Positions 7,660 to 15,137 of a DNA stretch of 23,684 nt are shown one piece after another (position 1 is the stretch's first letter; each line of letters opens with the position of its first letter). Below the pieces are notes generated by a model that had not been told where the DNA came from, did no database searches, and saw only the letters and a list, made by a program, of their open reading frames with translations. The stretch is from JAYQUR01 sp038133505 (GTDB lineage: Bacteria; Pseudomonadota; Alphaproteobacteria; MPNO01; UBA830). A program made the translations under genes and the position numbers. The stretch lies in contig JAYPTI010000029.1 of NCBI GenBank assembly GCA_038133505.1, positions 1 to 23,684 on the forward strand, read 5' to 3'.

Positions 7660-9327
7660 CTAATCTCCCGGTATCAGCGGCAATTGCAGCCACGACGCCC
7701 CGCCGCCGCAATGGACCGTCGTCGTGCCGGCGAATTCCGGCGCCGGCCGGTCGAGCGGATCGTCGTGCAGCATGCGGCCCGGCGTGTCGTATTCGTAGTC
7801 GCGCCCCTGCAGCAGCAGCGCGATCCGGTAGCCCGGCGGGCACACGATGGAGACCGGCCAGATCTCGACATCGAGGACGACCGGTTCGCCGGGCGTCAGC
7901 TTTTCGATCCCGTCGTGACTGTGCCACGGCCGCCACGGTGTCGATTTTTCGGGGTCGGTCTTGCGGTGCGAGGCGCGGAGCCAGCCGCGGCTCAACGGCG
8001 TCGGCTCGTGCGCGCCGGTGAAAGCCACCTCGTTCCCGTCAGGGTCCAGCAGGCGCAGCGTCGCGAAGACGTCGAGGTCCGTTGTCGAGGACGAGACCGT
8101 CAGCCGCGCGACCACCGGCCCGGCGAATTCCGTCTCGGTCTCGAACGGCGCGGTGGCGAATTCGATCCCGTCGCCCAGCGCCTCGAAGCTCGCCTCGCTC
8201 TCCGCGGCGTCTTCCGACAACGCCATCGACCCTCCGTCGAGCGCATAGCGCTTCCAGTCGGTCCGGGCGAGCGGCCACTCGGTCTCGGCGCGGTAGGAAA
8301 CGCCGTCGGGCCGGCGGACCGCCATGCGGATCGGCGGCTCCCCGTCCCAGCCGTTGGCGTCGCCGCGCAGGAAATGGCCGAAGAAGCGTTTCTGCATCTC
8401 GACGTATTCGGGGAGATAGAAGCTCTCGAAATGGGTCCCGACGTGGAACGACAGCCACTTCTGCCGCGAGGCGGCGGCCGACCAGCCCTCGATGTTGCCG
8501 CGGAGATGCAGCCCGGCTCCGCCCCAATTCGCGGCCGACAGAACAGGCGCCTCGATGCGGGAGAAATCGGGCGTCATGGCAGCGTACCATGCGTCGTAAA
8601 GGGCGTGCAAAAGAATGTCGTCGGGAAAGTGGGATCGGTTGCCGGCCAGGATTTCCGTGCTCAATTTGGTGGGTCCCGTTGTCCGCTCACCAGTATCCGG
8701 ATCGCGATAGGGCGAGCTGGCATTGCCGTGCTGGTTGGGGATCACCTGGCGCGGCCACCAGTCGACGGGAAACCGCGTCCGCAAGCCCCCGTGCCGACTC
8801 CATTCGCGGTAGAAGTCGCAGCATCCCTCCCACGGCGCGATGGCGGCGAGATGTTTCGGTTGCAGCGCCGCCACCTGCCACTGCTTGGAGGCGAGATAGG
8901 AGACGCCGAGCAGCCCGACCTTGCCGTTCGACCAGTGCTGCGTTCCCGCCCATTCGATGGCCTCGGCGTAATCCCGCGTCTCGACCGGCGAATAGGGATC
9001 CAGATATCCGGGCGATTTGCCGCTGCCGCGGCTGTCGACGGAAACGACGACGAAACCGTCCGGCACCCAGCGCTCGGGATCCGGCAGCTCCCAGCGCAGG
9101 AACCGGCCGGAGGAACCGTTTTCGACGAGCCCGGGATAGATCTCCAGCAGGCGTTTCCACTGCGCACCGAACGCGTCGCGGAAATGCACGTCCTTGCCGT
9201 ACACGCCCATCGACATGACGATAGGGTAGCGCCCGTCTTCGGACGGCCGAAAGACGTTCGCGCGCAACCCGATGCCGTCGGACATCGGAACGACGACGTC
9301 CTGTTCGTAGATGAAATCGATCGCCAT
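7660..9327 (-). CDS. CocE/NonD-family serine hydrolase (X-Pro dipeptidyl-peptidase-like)
   Basis: The 555-residue length matches the family. An alpha/beta-hydrolase N-terminal domain carries the nucleophile S143 in GVSYLA (141-146), close to the family's GxSYxG, and the oxyanion-type tyrosine Y43 in VYGKD. A C-terminal jelly-roll domain follows (about 340-555; begins near PPIRMAVRRP and ends RIALLLQGRDYEYDTP, then a long tail). Family members cleave esters or amides, such as cocaine, glutaryl-7-ACA or X-Pro peptides. The position that usually reads W/Y-D before the cap reads SAANWGG here, so the usual catalytic Asp is not in its normal motif. I see no clear signal peptide, so it is probably cytoplasmic. 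The ATG at 9327 has GGAGG at 9336-9340. It leads a two-gene unit with the downstream hydrolase. Confidence 0.88.
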   Translation of the reverse strand: MAIDFIYEQDVVVPMSDGIGLRANVFRPSEDGRYPIVMSMGVYGKDVHFRDAFGAQWKRLLEIYPGLVENGSSGRFLRWELPDPERWVPDGFVVVSVDSRGSGKSPGYLDPYSPVETRDYAEAIEWAGTQHWSNGKVGLLGVSYLASKQWQVAALQPKHLAAIAPWEGCCDFYREWSRHGGLRTRFPVDWWPRQVIPNQHGNASSPYRDPDTGERTTGPTKLSTEILAGNRSHFPDDILLHALYDAWYAAMTPDFSRIEAPVLSAANWGGAGLHLRGNIEGWSAAASRQKWLSFHVGTHFESFYLPEYVEMQKRFFGHFLRGDANGWDGEPPIRMAVRRPDGVSYRAETEWPLARTDWKRYALDGGSMALSEDAAESEASFEALGDGIEFATAPFETETEFAGPVVARLTVSSSTTDLDVFATLRLLDPDGNEVAFTGAHEPTPLSRGWLRASHRKTDPEKSTPWRPWHSHDGIEKLTPGEPVVLDVEIWPVSIVCPPGYRIALLLQGRDYEYDTPGRMLHDDPLDRPAPEFAGTTTVHCGGGASWLQLPLIPGD

Positions 9328-9434
9328 GCGGCCGGCCTCCGCTCCTCAAACACGGTCGATCTGCGATTACATCAATGCAGACGACGGCGCAAACCCGCCG
9401 TCGGAACGAGCGGCCCTCGCAGCGGGCGCCACGA

Positions 9435-9467
9435 GTGTCATAAATATTTAAGACCACTGTCACATTT
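9435..9467. promoter_or_regulatory. AT-rich island upstream of ppk: possible Pho box or palindromic operator
   Basis: TGTCA occurs at 9436-9440 (followed by TAAAT) and at 9458-9462 (CTGTCACATTT), 22 bp apart. That is two 11-bp units, the spacing expected if a middle Pho-box half-site is degenerate. Overlapping it, 9437-9454 is an 18-bp palindrome with a single mismatched pair, centred on TAAATATTTA. The site is about 75-105 bp upstream of the ppk ATG, and ppk is in the PhoB regulon of many proteobacteria. It may equally serve the divergent hydrolase gene. Confidence 0.35.
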
Positions 9468-9542
9468 CCCCACCATGTCTGCAGCGAAACTCCTGTTCGG
9501 ACGGCTGAAACGACGTAACGGCCGATCGAACTGCCTGGGACG

Positions 9543-11750
9543 ATGAGCGAAATTCTGGACAAGAAACCGGACGGCGATCCGCCGGAGGCGCCGGCAACCG
9601 GCGCCACAGGCGAACCGCCCGCCGAGAAGAAATCGCGCAAGTGGCCGACGATCAGGCCAGCCGCGCGGTTTTTCAACCGGGAGCTTTCGTGGCTCGACTT
9701 CAACGCCCGCGTCCTCGAAGAGCAGGGCAATACGAACCATCCGCTTCTCGAACGCGTCCGTTTCCTGTCGATTTCTGACAACAACCTGAACGAATTCTTC
9801 GCTGTGCGCGTTGCCGGCCTCAAAGGTCAGGTGCGCGCGGGCGTGGCGACACGCAGCGACGACGGGCTGACGCCGCTGCAGCAGCTCCGCGCCGTCAACG
9901 AGCGCGCTGCGGATCTGATGGAGCGGCAGCAGGCAACCTGGCTCGACCTCCAGGAACTGCTCAACAAGGCGGGCATCGCCGTTACCGGGCCCGACGGCCT
10001 GTCGGGCGGCGACCGCCGCTGGCTGGAAAACTTCTTCATGGAGGAGGTCTTTCCGGTCCTGACGCCCGTCGCCATCGATCCGGCGCACCCCTTTCCGTTC
10101 ATCCCGAATTTCGACTTCACGCTGGCGCTGATGATGGACTCGAGCGACAGCGACGAGCCGCTCGTCGGCCTGATCACGATCCCGCAAAGCCTCGCCCGCT
10201 TCGTGAGATTGCCGGGACGCAAGATCCGGTTCCTGTCGATGGAGCACCTGATCTCGCTGTTCCTGGGCAAGCTGTTTCCGGGAATACGGATTCTCTATCA
10301 CGGCGTGTTCCAGATCATCCGGGACAGCGACATCGAGATCGAGGAAGAGGCCGAGGATCTCGTCCAGCTCTACGAGGAAGCGATCCGCGAACGCCGGCGC
10401 GGTTCGGTGATCCGGCTCTCCATCGATGCGGCTCTGCCCGACGAAATGCAGGACTTCCTGCAGTCGCGCCTCCACGTCGACGACGAGGACGTGTTCCCGG
10501 TCGCCGGGCTGGTGTCGATGGTGGACATCAAGGAGATCATCACCGACGACCGGCCCGATCTGCTGTTCAAGCCGTTCCGGGCGCGGTTTCCGGAACGCAT
10601 CCGGGATTACAACGGGGACTGCTTCGCGGCGGTGCGCCAGAAGGACATTCTCGTCCATCACCCCTACGAGAGCTTCGACGTCGTCGTCCAGTTCATCCGC
10701 CAGGCGGCGTCCGATCCCGATGTGGTCGCGATCAAGCAGACGCTGTACCGGACGAGCGAGGATTCGCCGATCATCGCAGCACTGATCGCAGCAGCGGAGT
10801 CGGGAAAGTCCGTCACGGCGCTCGTCGAGCTCAAGGCGCGGTTCGACGAAGAGCGCAATATCCGATGGGCGCGCGATCTCGAGCGCGCCGGCGTTCAGGT
10901 CGTATACGGGTTCGTCCACCTGAAGACCCACGCCAAGGTCTCGCTGGTCGTCCGAAAGGAACGCCGGGGCCTGCGCTCCTACGTGCATTACGGCACGGGC
11001 AACTATCATCCGATCACCGCGAAGATCTATACCGACCTCGCCTTCTTCACGTGTGATCCGGCGCTCTGCCGCGACGCAGCGGTGCTGTTCAATTACATGA
11101 CCGGCTGCGCTCGGCCCGAAAAGCTTGAGAAGATCGCGATATCGCCGATCACGATGCGCGACACGCTGTACGCCCACATCGATGCGGAAATCGCCAACGC
11201 CAAGGCGGACAAGCCGTCCGGCATCCTCGCCAAGATGAACTCGCTGGTAGATCCCGGCATCATCGACAGGCTCTACAGGGCGTCGCAGGCGGGCGTGTCG
11301 GTCACACTTATCGTCCGCGGCATCTGCTGCCTGCGCCCGGGCGTACCCGGCCTGTCGGAAAACATTACGGTGCGCAGCATTGTCGGCCGCTTCCTCGAGC
11401 ACAGCCGCATCGTGTGTTTCGCTGACGGCCAGGGGCTGCACACGAGGCGCGCAAAGGTGTTCATCTCGTCCGCCGACTGGATGCCGAGAAACCTGGATCG
11501 CAGGGTCGAGACGCTCGTGCCCATCGAAAACCGGACGGTTCACCGCCAGATTCTCGACCGGATTATGGGGTCCAACGTCCGCGACGACACCAGCTCGTGG
11601 GAGCTCGGCCCCGACGGCGCCTATACCCGCCTGACGCCCGGCAAGGAGCCCTTCTCCTGCCATGAATATTTCATGACCAATCCGAGTTTGTCAGGACGCG
11701 GCAGCGCCCTTAAGAAGGGGCGACGCAAGAAAGCCGAGAAGAAGGGGTAG
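9543..11750 (+). CDS. ppk1: Polyphosphate kinase 1
   Basis: PPK1 reversibly transfers the terminal phosphate of ATP to inorganic polyphosphate. The 735-residue protein has all four PPK1 domains. The N-terminal domain opens FFNRELSWLDFNARVLEE (about 43-60) and SISDNNLNEFFAVRV. The catalytic domains contain LKTHAKVSLVV with H463, the autophosphorylated histidine, and GRFLEHSRI with H620. The 157-residue distance between them equals that of the two essential histidines in the E. coli enzyme (H435, H592). The motif YVHYGTGNYHP is also intact. The C-terminus is lysine/arginine-rich (KKGRRKKAEKKG). About 40 N-terminal residues precede the conserved start and look low-complexity. The ATG at 9543 has only a weak ribosome binding site. 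The exopolyphosphatase gene follows on the same strand. Confidence 0.97.
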   Translation: MSEILDKKPDGDPPEAPATGATGEPPAEKKSRKWPTIRPAARFFNRELSWLDFNARVLEEQGNTNHPLLERVRFLSISDNNLNEFFAVRVAGLKGQVRAGVATRSDDGLTPLQQLRAVNERAADLMERQQATWLDLQELLNKAGIAVTGPDGLSGGDRRWLENFFMEEVFPVLTPVAIDPAHPFPFIPNFDFTLALMMDSSDSDEPLVGLITIPQSLARFVRLPGRKIRFLSMEHLISLFLGKLFPGIRILYHGVFQIIRDSDIEIEEEAEDLVQLYEEAIRERRRGSVIRLSIDAALPDEMQDFLQSRLHVDDEDVFPVAGLVSMVDIKEIITDDRPDLLFKPFRARFPERIRDYNGDCFAAVRQKDILVHHPYESFDVVVQFIRQAASDPDVVAIKQTLYRTSEDSPIIAALIAAAESGKSVTALVELKARFDEERNIRWARDLERAGVQVVYGFVHLKTHAKVSLVVRKERRGLRSYVHYGTGNYHPITAKIYTDLAFFTCDPALCRDAAVLFNYMTGCARPEKLEKIAISPITMRDTLYAHIDAEIANAKADKPSGILAKMNSLVDPGIIDRLYRASQAGVSVTLIVRGICCLRPGVPGLSENITVRSIVGRFLEHSRIVCFADGQGLHTRRAKVFISSADWMPRNLDRRVETLVPIENRTVHRQILDRIMGSNVRDDTSSWELGPDGAYTRLTPGKEPFSCHEYFMTNPSLSGRGSALKKGRRKKAEKKG

Positions 11751-11780
11751 CTCAACGGTCGCCCTGCTCGGCGCGGCCTC

Positions 11781-11794
11781 GAGGAGAATGACGA
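11781..11794 (+). promoter_or_regulatory. Ribosome binding site that decides the ppx start
   Basis: AGGAG at 11782-11786 is the only strong Shine-Dalgarno sequence in the ppk-ppx gap. Its end is 8 nt from the ATA at 11795 (the ppx frame) but only 1 nt from the ATG at 11788, which is in another frame and stops after nine codons at 11815-11817. Confidence 0.6.
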
Positions 11795-13291
11795 ATAGCG
11801 TCCCTGCTGTCGGATAGGTACCGGACATTCGCCGTTGTCGATATCGGCTCGAATTCCATCCGACTCGTCATCTTCGACGTGTCGAACGGCTATCCGCACC
11901 CGATGTTCAACGAACACATCTTCTGCGGCCTGGGCACAGGGGTCGGCGAGACAGGCGCGCTGCCCGAGGCGGCGATCGACGAGGCGGTCACGGCGATCGT
12001 CCGTTTCGTGCGGCTCGCCCAGGAATCCGGGGTGGACCGGATCGATGCGTTCGCCACGTCCGCGGTGCGCGACGCGACGAACGGCGACGAGCTCGTCGCT
12101 GCCGTCTTTTCGCAAACCGGTTGCAACGTCAGGATTCTGAGCGGCGACGAGGAAGCCTCGCTGTCGACCCAGGCCGTCATGCGTGGCCTTCATACGCGCG
12201 ACGGCATCGTGGCCGACCTGGGCGGCGGCAGCCTGGAGCTTGCCCACGTCCGGAACGGCGAGAGCCTCGACCTGATTTCGCTGCCGCTCGGCTCGATGCG
12301 CCTGCATGCGCGGCACAGCGGAGACATGAACGCGATAAGCGCCGAAATCGCTTCGAGCCTCGGTAGCATAAGCTGGCTGTCGTCGACCGCAGGGCTGTCG
12401 CTCTATCCCATCGGCGGCGCGTGGCGCGCCTTCGCCCGGCTGAAGATCAAGGACAGCGCCTATCCGCTGGATATCATCCACGGCTATGCCGTTTCGCCCG
12501 GCTCGGTTCTGCAGACCGCGAATCTTCTCGCCGCGATGTCTGCGCAATCGCTCCAACGACTGTCGAACGTGGTGAAGCAGCGCCGGGCGGCCATGCCGCT
12601 GACCGCCATGATGCTCTCCCAGCTCGTCGCCAGGCTCAAACCGCGCGAAGTGGTCTTTTCCGCCGTCGGCGTGCGCGAGGGCTACGTCTTCGAAAACCTG
12701 CCGCCGGATCAACGGGCCGACGATCCGCTCGCCGCCGCGGCGACGGCCTTCGGCAACCAGGCGGGCCGGTTCGGCGTTGTCGCCGATGCCCTGATGGACT
12801 GGATCGAGCCGGTCGTGCCGCACAACAACGCCGAGCGCAGGCGATTGCAGGAAGCGGTCTGCCTTCTGTCGGACCTCGCATGGCGCGAACATCCCGACTA
12901 CCGGGCCGGATACGCATTCGACCGGGCGATCGAACATCCGTTCTTCGGCATCAGCCATCGCGATCGCGCGTTCATCGCATTGGCGATCTACCTCCGCTAT
13001 GGAGGCAAGGCGGACGACGCGCGCGTCGAGTGCGTCAGCTCGCTCCTCTCGAAACGCGCGGTGCGGCGGGCCGAGACGCTGGGCTACGCGCTCCGGCTCG
13101 CCTACAGGGTGTCGGGCGGGAGCCCGGCGTTGCTGGAGCAATCGCGTCTCGTCGCCGCCAACGGAAAACTCTCGCTGATCCTGCCGGGCAAGGGCGCGGC
13201 GCCGAACATCACCCGAATCCAGCGCAGTTTCGAGCGTCTCTGCGAAACCCGTCACCTGCGCCCCGGAAAGATCGCGACGGCCGACGGCTGA
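11795..13291 (+). CDS. ppx: Exopolyphosphatase / guanosine pentaphosphatase family (Ppx/GppA)
   Basis: The protein hydrolyses terminal phosphates from polyphosphate, and some members also act on pppGpp. The actin-like ATPase fold is shown by the phosphate-1 motif VVDIGSNS (14-21), ATSAVRDATN, SGDEEA, and the phosphate-2 motif DLGGGSLE (141-148). An HD-like helical domain follows. From 11795 the product is 498 residues, a usual length. The start is odd: in-frame TGA is at 11789-11791, and the first GTG (11879) lies after the essential VVDIGSNS motif, so it must be too late. ATA at 11795 has ideal spacing from AGGAG and gives a natural N-terminus (xASLLSDRYRTFAVVDIGSNS). Either this is a true AUA start or an ATG with a G-to-A change or sequencing error; CTG at 11804 is another option. 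It lies 44 nt after ppk, same operon. Confidence 0.9.
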   Translation: MASLLSDRYRTFAVVDIGSNSIRLVIFDVSNGYPHPMFNEHIFCGLGTGVGETGALPEAAIDEAVTAIVRFVRLAQESGVDRIDAFATSAVRDATNGDELVAAVFSQTGCNVRILSGDEEASLSTQAVMRGLHTRDGIVADLGGGSLELAHVRNGESLDLISLPLGSMRLHARHSGDMNAISAEIASSLGSISWLSSTAGLSLYPIGGAWRAFARLKIKDSAYPLDIIHGYAVSPGSVLQTANLLAAMSAQSLQRLSNVVKQRRAAMPLTAMMLSQLVARLKPREVVFSAVGVREGYVFENLPPDQRADDPLAAAATAFGNQAGRFGVVADALMDWIEPVVPHNNAERRRLQEAVCLLSDLAWREHPDYRAGYAFDRAIEHPFFGISHRDRAFIALAIYLRYGGKADDARVECVSSLLSKRAVRRAETLGYALRLAYRVSGGSPALLEQSRLVAANGKLSLILPGKGAAPNITRIQRSFERLCETRHLRPGKIATADG

Positions 13292-13303
13292 GCTTCGCTT
13301 TCG

Positions 13304-13942
13304 CTATCCGGCGGCCAGCGTCTTGGCGCGCAATCCGCCCGCCGTCTCGATGAACGCCGCGATTGCCTCTACCCCGTGGTCCGCCTTTATGTTCGAGAAT
13401 ATGAACGGCTTGTCGCCCCGCATCTTGCGCGAATCCCGGTCCATCACGTCGAGGTCCGCGCCGACCAGCGGGGCGAGATCGATCTTGTTGATGACCAGCA
13501 GGTCGGAACGCGTGATGCCCGGACCGCCCTTGCGCGGAATCTTGTCGCCGGCGGAAACGTCGATGACGTAGATCGTGATGTCCGCGAGCTCCGGGCTGAA
13601 GGTGGCAGCGAGATTGTCGCCGCCGGACTCGACGATCACGAGGTCGAGCGTGGGGAACTTTTCGTTCATCCGGTCGATCGCCGCGAGATTGATCGACGCG
13701 TCCTCGCGGATTGCCGTATGCGGGCAGCCGCCGGTCTCGACGCCCATGATCCGGTCCGCGTCGAGCGCGCCCGAGCGCGTCAGGAACTGCGCGTCTTCCT
13801 GCGTGTAGATATCGTTGGTGACGACGGCAATGTCGTAGCTGTCCCGCATGTGCTTGCAGAGCGCATCGGTCAGCGCCGTCTTGCCGGAGCCGACGGGCCC
13901 GCCGATACCGACGCGAAGGGGTCCGTTTGGTGAATCGGTCAT
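13304..13942 (-). CDS. ureG: Urease accessory GTPase UreG
   Basis: UreG uses GTP hydrolysis to deliver nickel to apo-urease in complex with UreF and UreD. The 212-residue protein has the P-loop GPVGSGKT (15-22), the metal-binding CPH motif (73-75, GGCPHTAIRED), ESGGDN, and the guanine-specificity motif NKID. Length and motifs are fully standard. The ATG at 13942 overlaps the ureF stop by 4 nt (ATGA), indicating translational coupling. It is the last gene of the urea operon. Its stop is 12 nt from that of the convergent ppx gene, with no hairpin terminator between. Confidence 0.97.
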   Translation of the reverse strand: MTDSPNGPLRVGIGGPVGSGKTALTDALCKHMRDSYDIAVVTNDIYTQEDAQFLTRSGALDADRIMGVETGGCPHTAIREDASINLAAIDRMNEKFPTLDLVIVESGGDNLAATFSPELADITIYVIDVSAGDKIPRKGGPGITRSDLLVINKIDLAPLVGADLDVMDRDSRKMRGDKPFIFSNIKADHGVEAIAAFIETAGGLRAKTLAAG

Positions 13943-14610
13943 GATCTGAACAGCCTCGTGTACTGGGTTTCATGCTGCATCGACGCGAGGTCGAGAAGCG
14001 GCGCGGACGTACCCAGGTCGTCCGGCGACGCGGCGGCCGCGCGCTCGTGGACGCGCGATACCGTATCGGAAAGGGCGGCGAGCGCCCGCTGGCCGTCGGT
14101 CTGGCCCAACGGAATCAGTCGAACGCCGGCGGAAACGAGATTGGCGGCGAACGCATGCAGATAGGCGTGGAGGCCCGAGTCCATCGGCACGCCGTGCGCC
14201 GCACAGGCGACCGCGACGGCAACCGGGTAGACCGCGGAGCCGCCGAGCCGGTCGAGCGCATCCGCGTGCCACGCCGCCGACGTCGCCCGCAGGAACGCAT
14301 CGCCCTGCGCACGGGCCTCGAGCGCGAACTCGCCGGTCGACAGGAAGGCGTTGCCGAGCGCACGCACATCTTGGAGCCGGCCCCATTCCTGTGCGTCCGT
14401 CGCCCGCCATGCTTCGCAGAACAGCGTGCCGTCGACCTGTCCCGTGCCGTGTTCGAGAACCGTCTCCACCCAGGCCGTGAGCGACGCCACGTTGCTGACC
14501 GAGCCCTGCTCGACCGCGGACTCCAGGCCGTGGCTGTAGCTGAACGCGCCGACCGGGTAGTTGGGCGACAGCCAGCTGAGCAGCCGGTAGAGCGCGTCAG
14601 GCTGGTTCAT
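13939..14610 (-). CDS. ureF: Urease accessory protein UreF
   Basis: UreF bridges UreD-urease and UreG during nickel insertion. The 223-residue all-helical protein has the family start YRLLSWLSPNYPVGAFSYSHGLE and the segment ALGNAFLSTGEFALEARAQGDAFLRATS. The start at 14610 (MNQPDALYRLL) was chosen because it begins at the conserved region and overlaps ureE by 14 nt. An ATG two codons upstream (14616) is equally possible. The frame stays open further upstream, but that part is the reverse reading of the ureE histidine tail. It overlaps ureG by 4 nt. Confidence 0.94.
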   Translation of the reverse strand: MNQPDALYRLLSWLSPNYPVGAFSYSHGLESAVEQGSVSNVASLTAWVETVLEHGTGQVDGTLFCEAWRATDAQEWGRLQDVRALGNAFLSTGEFALEARAQGDAFLRATSAAWHADALDRLGGSAVYPVAVAVACAAHGVPMDSGLHAYLHAFAANLVSAGVRLIPLGQTDGQRALAALSDTVSRVHERAAAASPDDLGTSAPLLDLASMQHETQYTRLFRS

Positions 14611-15124
14611 GGGCATGCCCCTCACCGTCCGCGTCGTGATCGTGCGCATGTTCGTGATCGTGTCCGTGGCCATGCGCGTCCGCCTGGCTTTCCTGATGAT
14701 AGGCGCCGCGCTCCGGATCGAACGGTGCGCGCACTTCCGTCACCTCGGCGCCGAGGCCGCGCAGCATTTCGGCAAGGACGTGGTCTTCCCGGATCAGGAT
14801 CCGGTCGCGCTGGATTTCCGCCGGGCAATGCCGGTTCCCTAGATGCCAGGCGATCCGGTGCAGGTGATGCGGATCCCTGCCGGCAATACGGAGGAGGTCC
14901 TCGTGCGCCGCGCGCACCACTACCCAGCCGCCCTCTTCGAGACGGAGACCGTCGCCGTCGCGCATGGCGGCGGCCTTCGGCAGGTCGAGCAGCAGGTGCA
15001 GTCCGTTGTCGCAGGTCAGCCGGACGCGCCGCCGATGGCGGCTGTCGAAATCGAGAACGACGCTGCCGACGGCTTCGCCCGCCGGCCAGCCGCCCCTCGG
15101 TACTACCTCGATCGCGCGATCCAT
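14597..15124 (-). CDS. ureE: Urease accessory nickel metallochaperone UreE
   Basis: UreE is a dimeric nickel carrier that supplies UreG. The 175-residue protein has an N-terminal peptide-binding domain and a C-terminal metal-binding domain with HLGNRH (94-99), which includes the conserved interface histidine region. A histidine-rich tail (151-172, nine His alternating with Asp, Glu and Gly) can bind several nickel ions. Such tails are present in some UreE proteins (e.g. Klebsiella) and absent in others. The ATG at 15124 lies 13 nt after the ureC stop. The tail-coding region overlaps the ureF start. Confidence 0.95.
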   Translation of the reverse strand: MDRAIEVVPRGGWPAGEAVGSVVLDFDSRHRRRVRLTCDNGLHLLLDLPKAAAMRDGDGLRLEEGGWVVVRAAHEDLLRIAGRDPHHLHRIAWHLGNRHCPAEIQRDRILIREDHVLAEMLRGLGAEVTEVRAPFDPERGAYHQESQADAHGHGHDHEHAHDHDADGEGHAHEPA

Positions 15125-15137
15125 CCCCCCGCCCCGG

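Noticed and set aside
9383..9402. Hairpin GACGGCG/CGCCGTC between the CocE-type gene and ppk as a terminator
   Set aside because: It lies upstream of both divergent genes and has no T-run, so there is no transcript for it to end; probably chance in GC-rich DNA.
7567..9546. Plus-strand open frame of about 659 codons opposite the CocE-type gene
   Set aside because: It is an antisense shadow of the CocE-family gene; no recognisable domain.
9438..11663. Minus-strand open frame of about 741 codons opposite ppk1
   Set aside because: It mirrors the codon structure of ppk1, whose motifs and catalytic histidines are all intact on the plus strand.
11879..13291. GTG at 11879 as the ppx start
   Set aside because: It would remove the conserved VVDIGSNS phosphate-binding motif that is encoded in frame just upstream.
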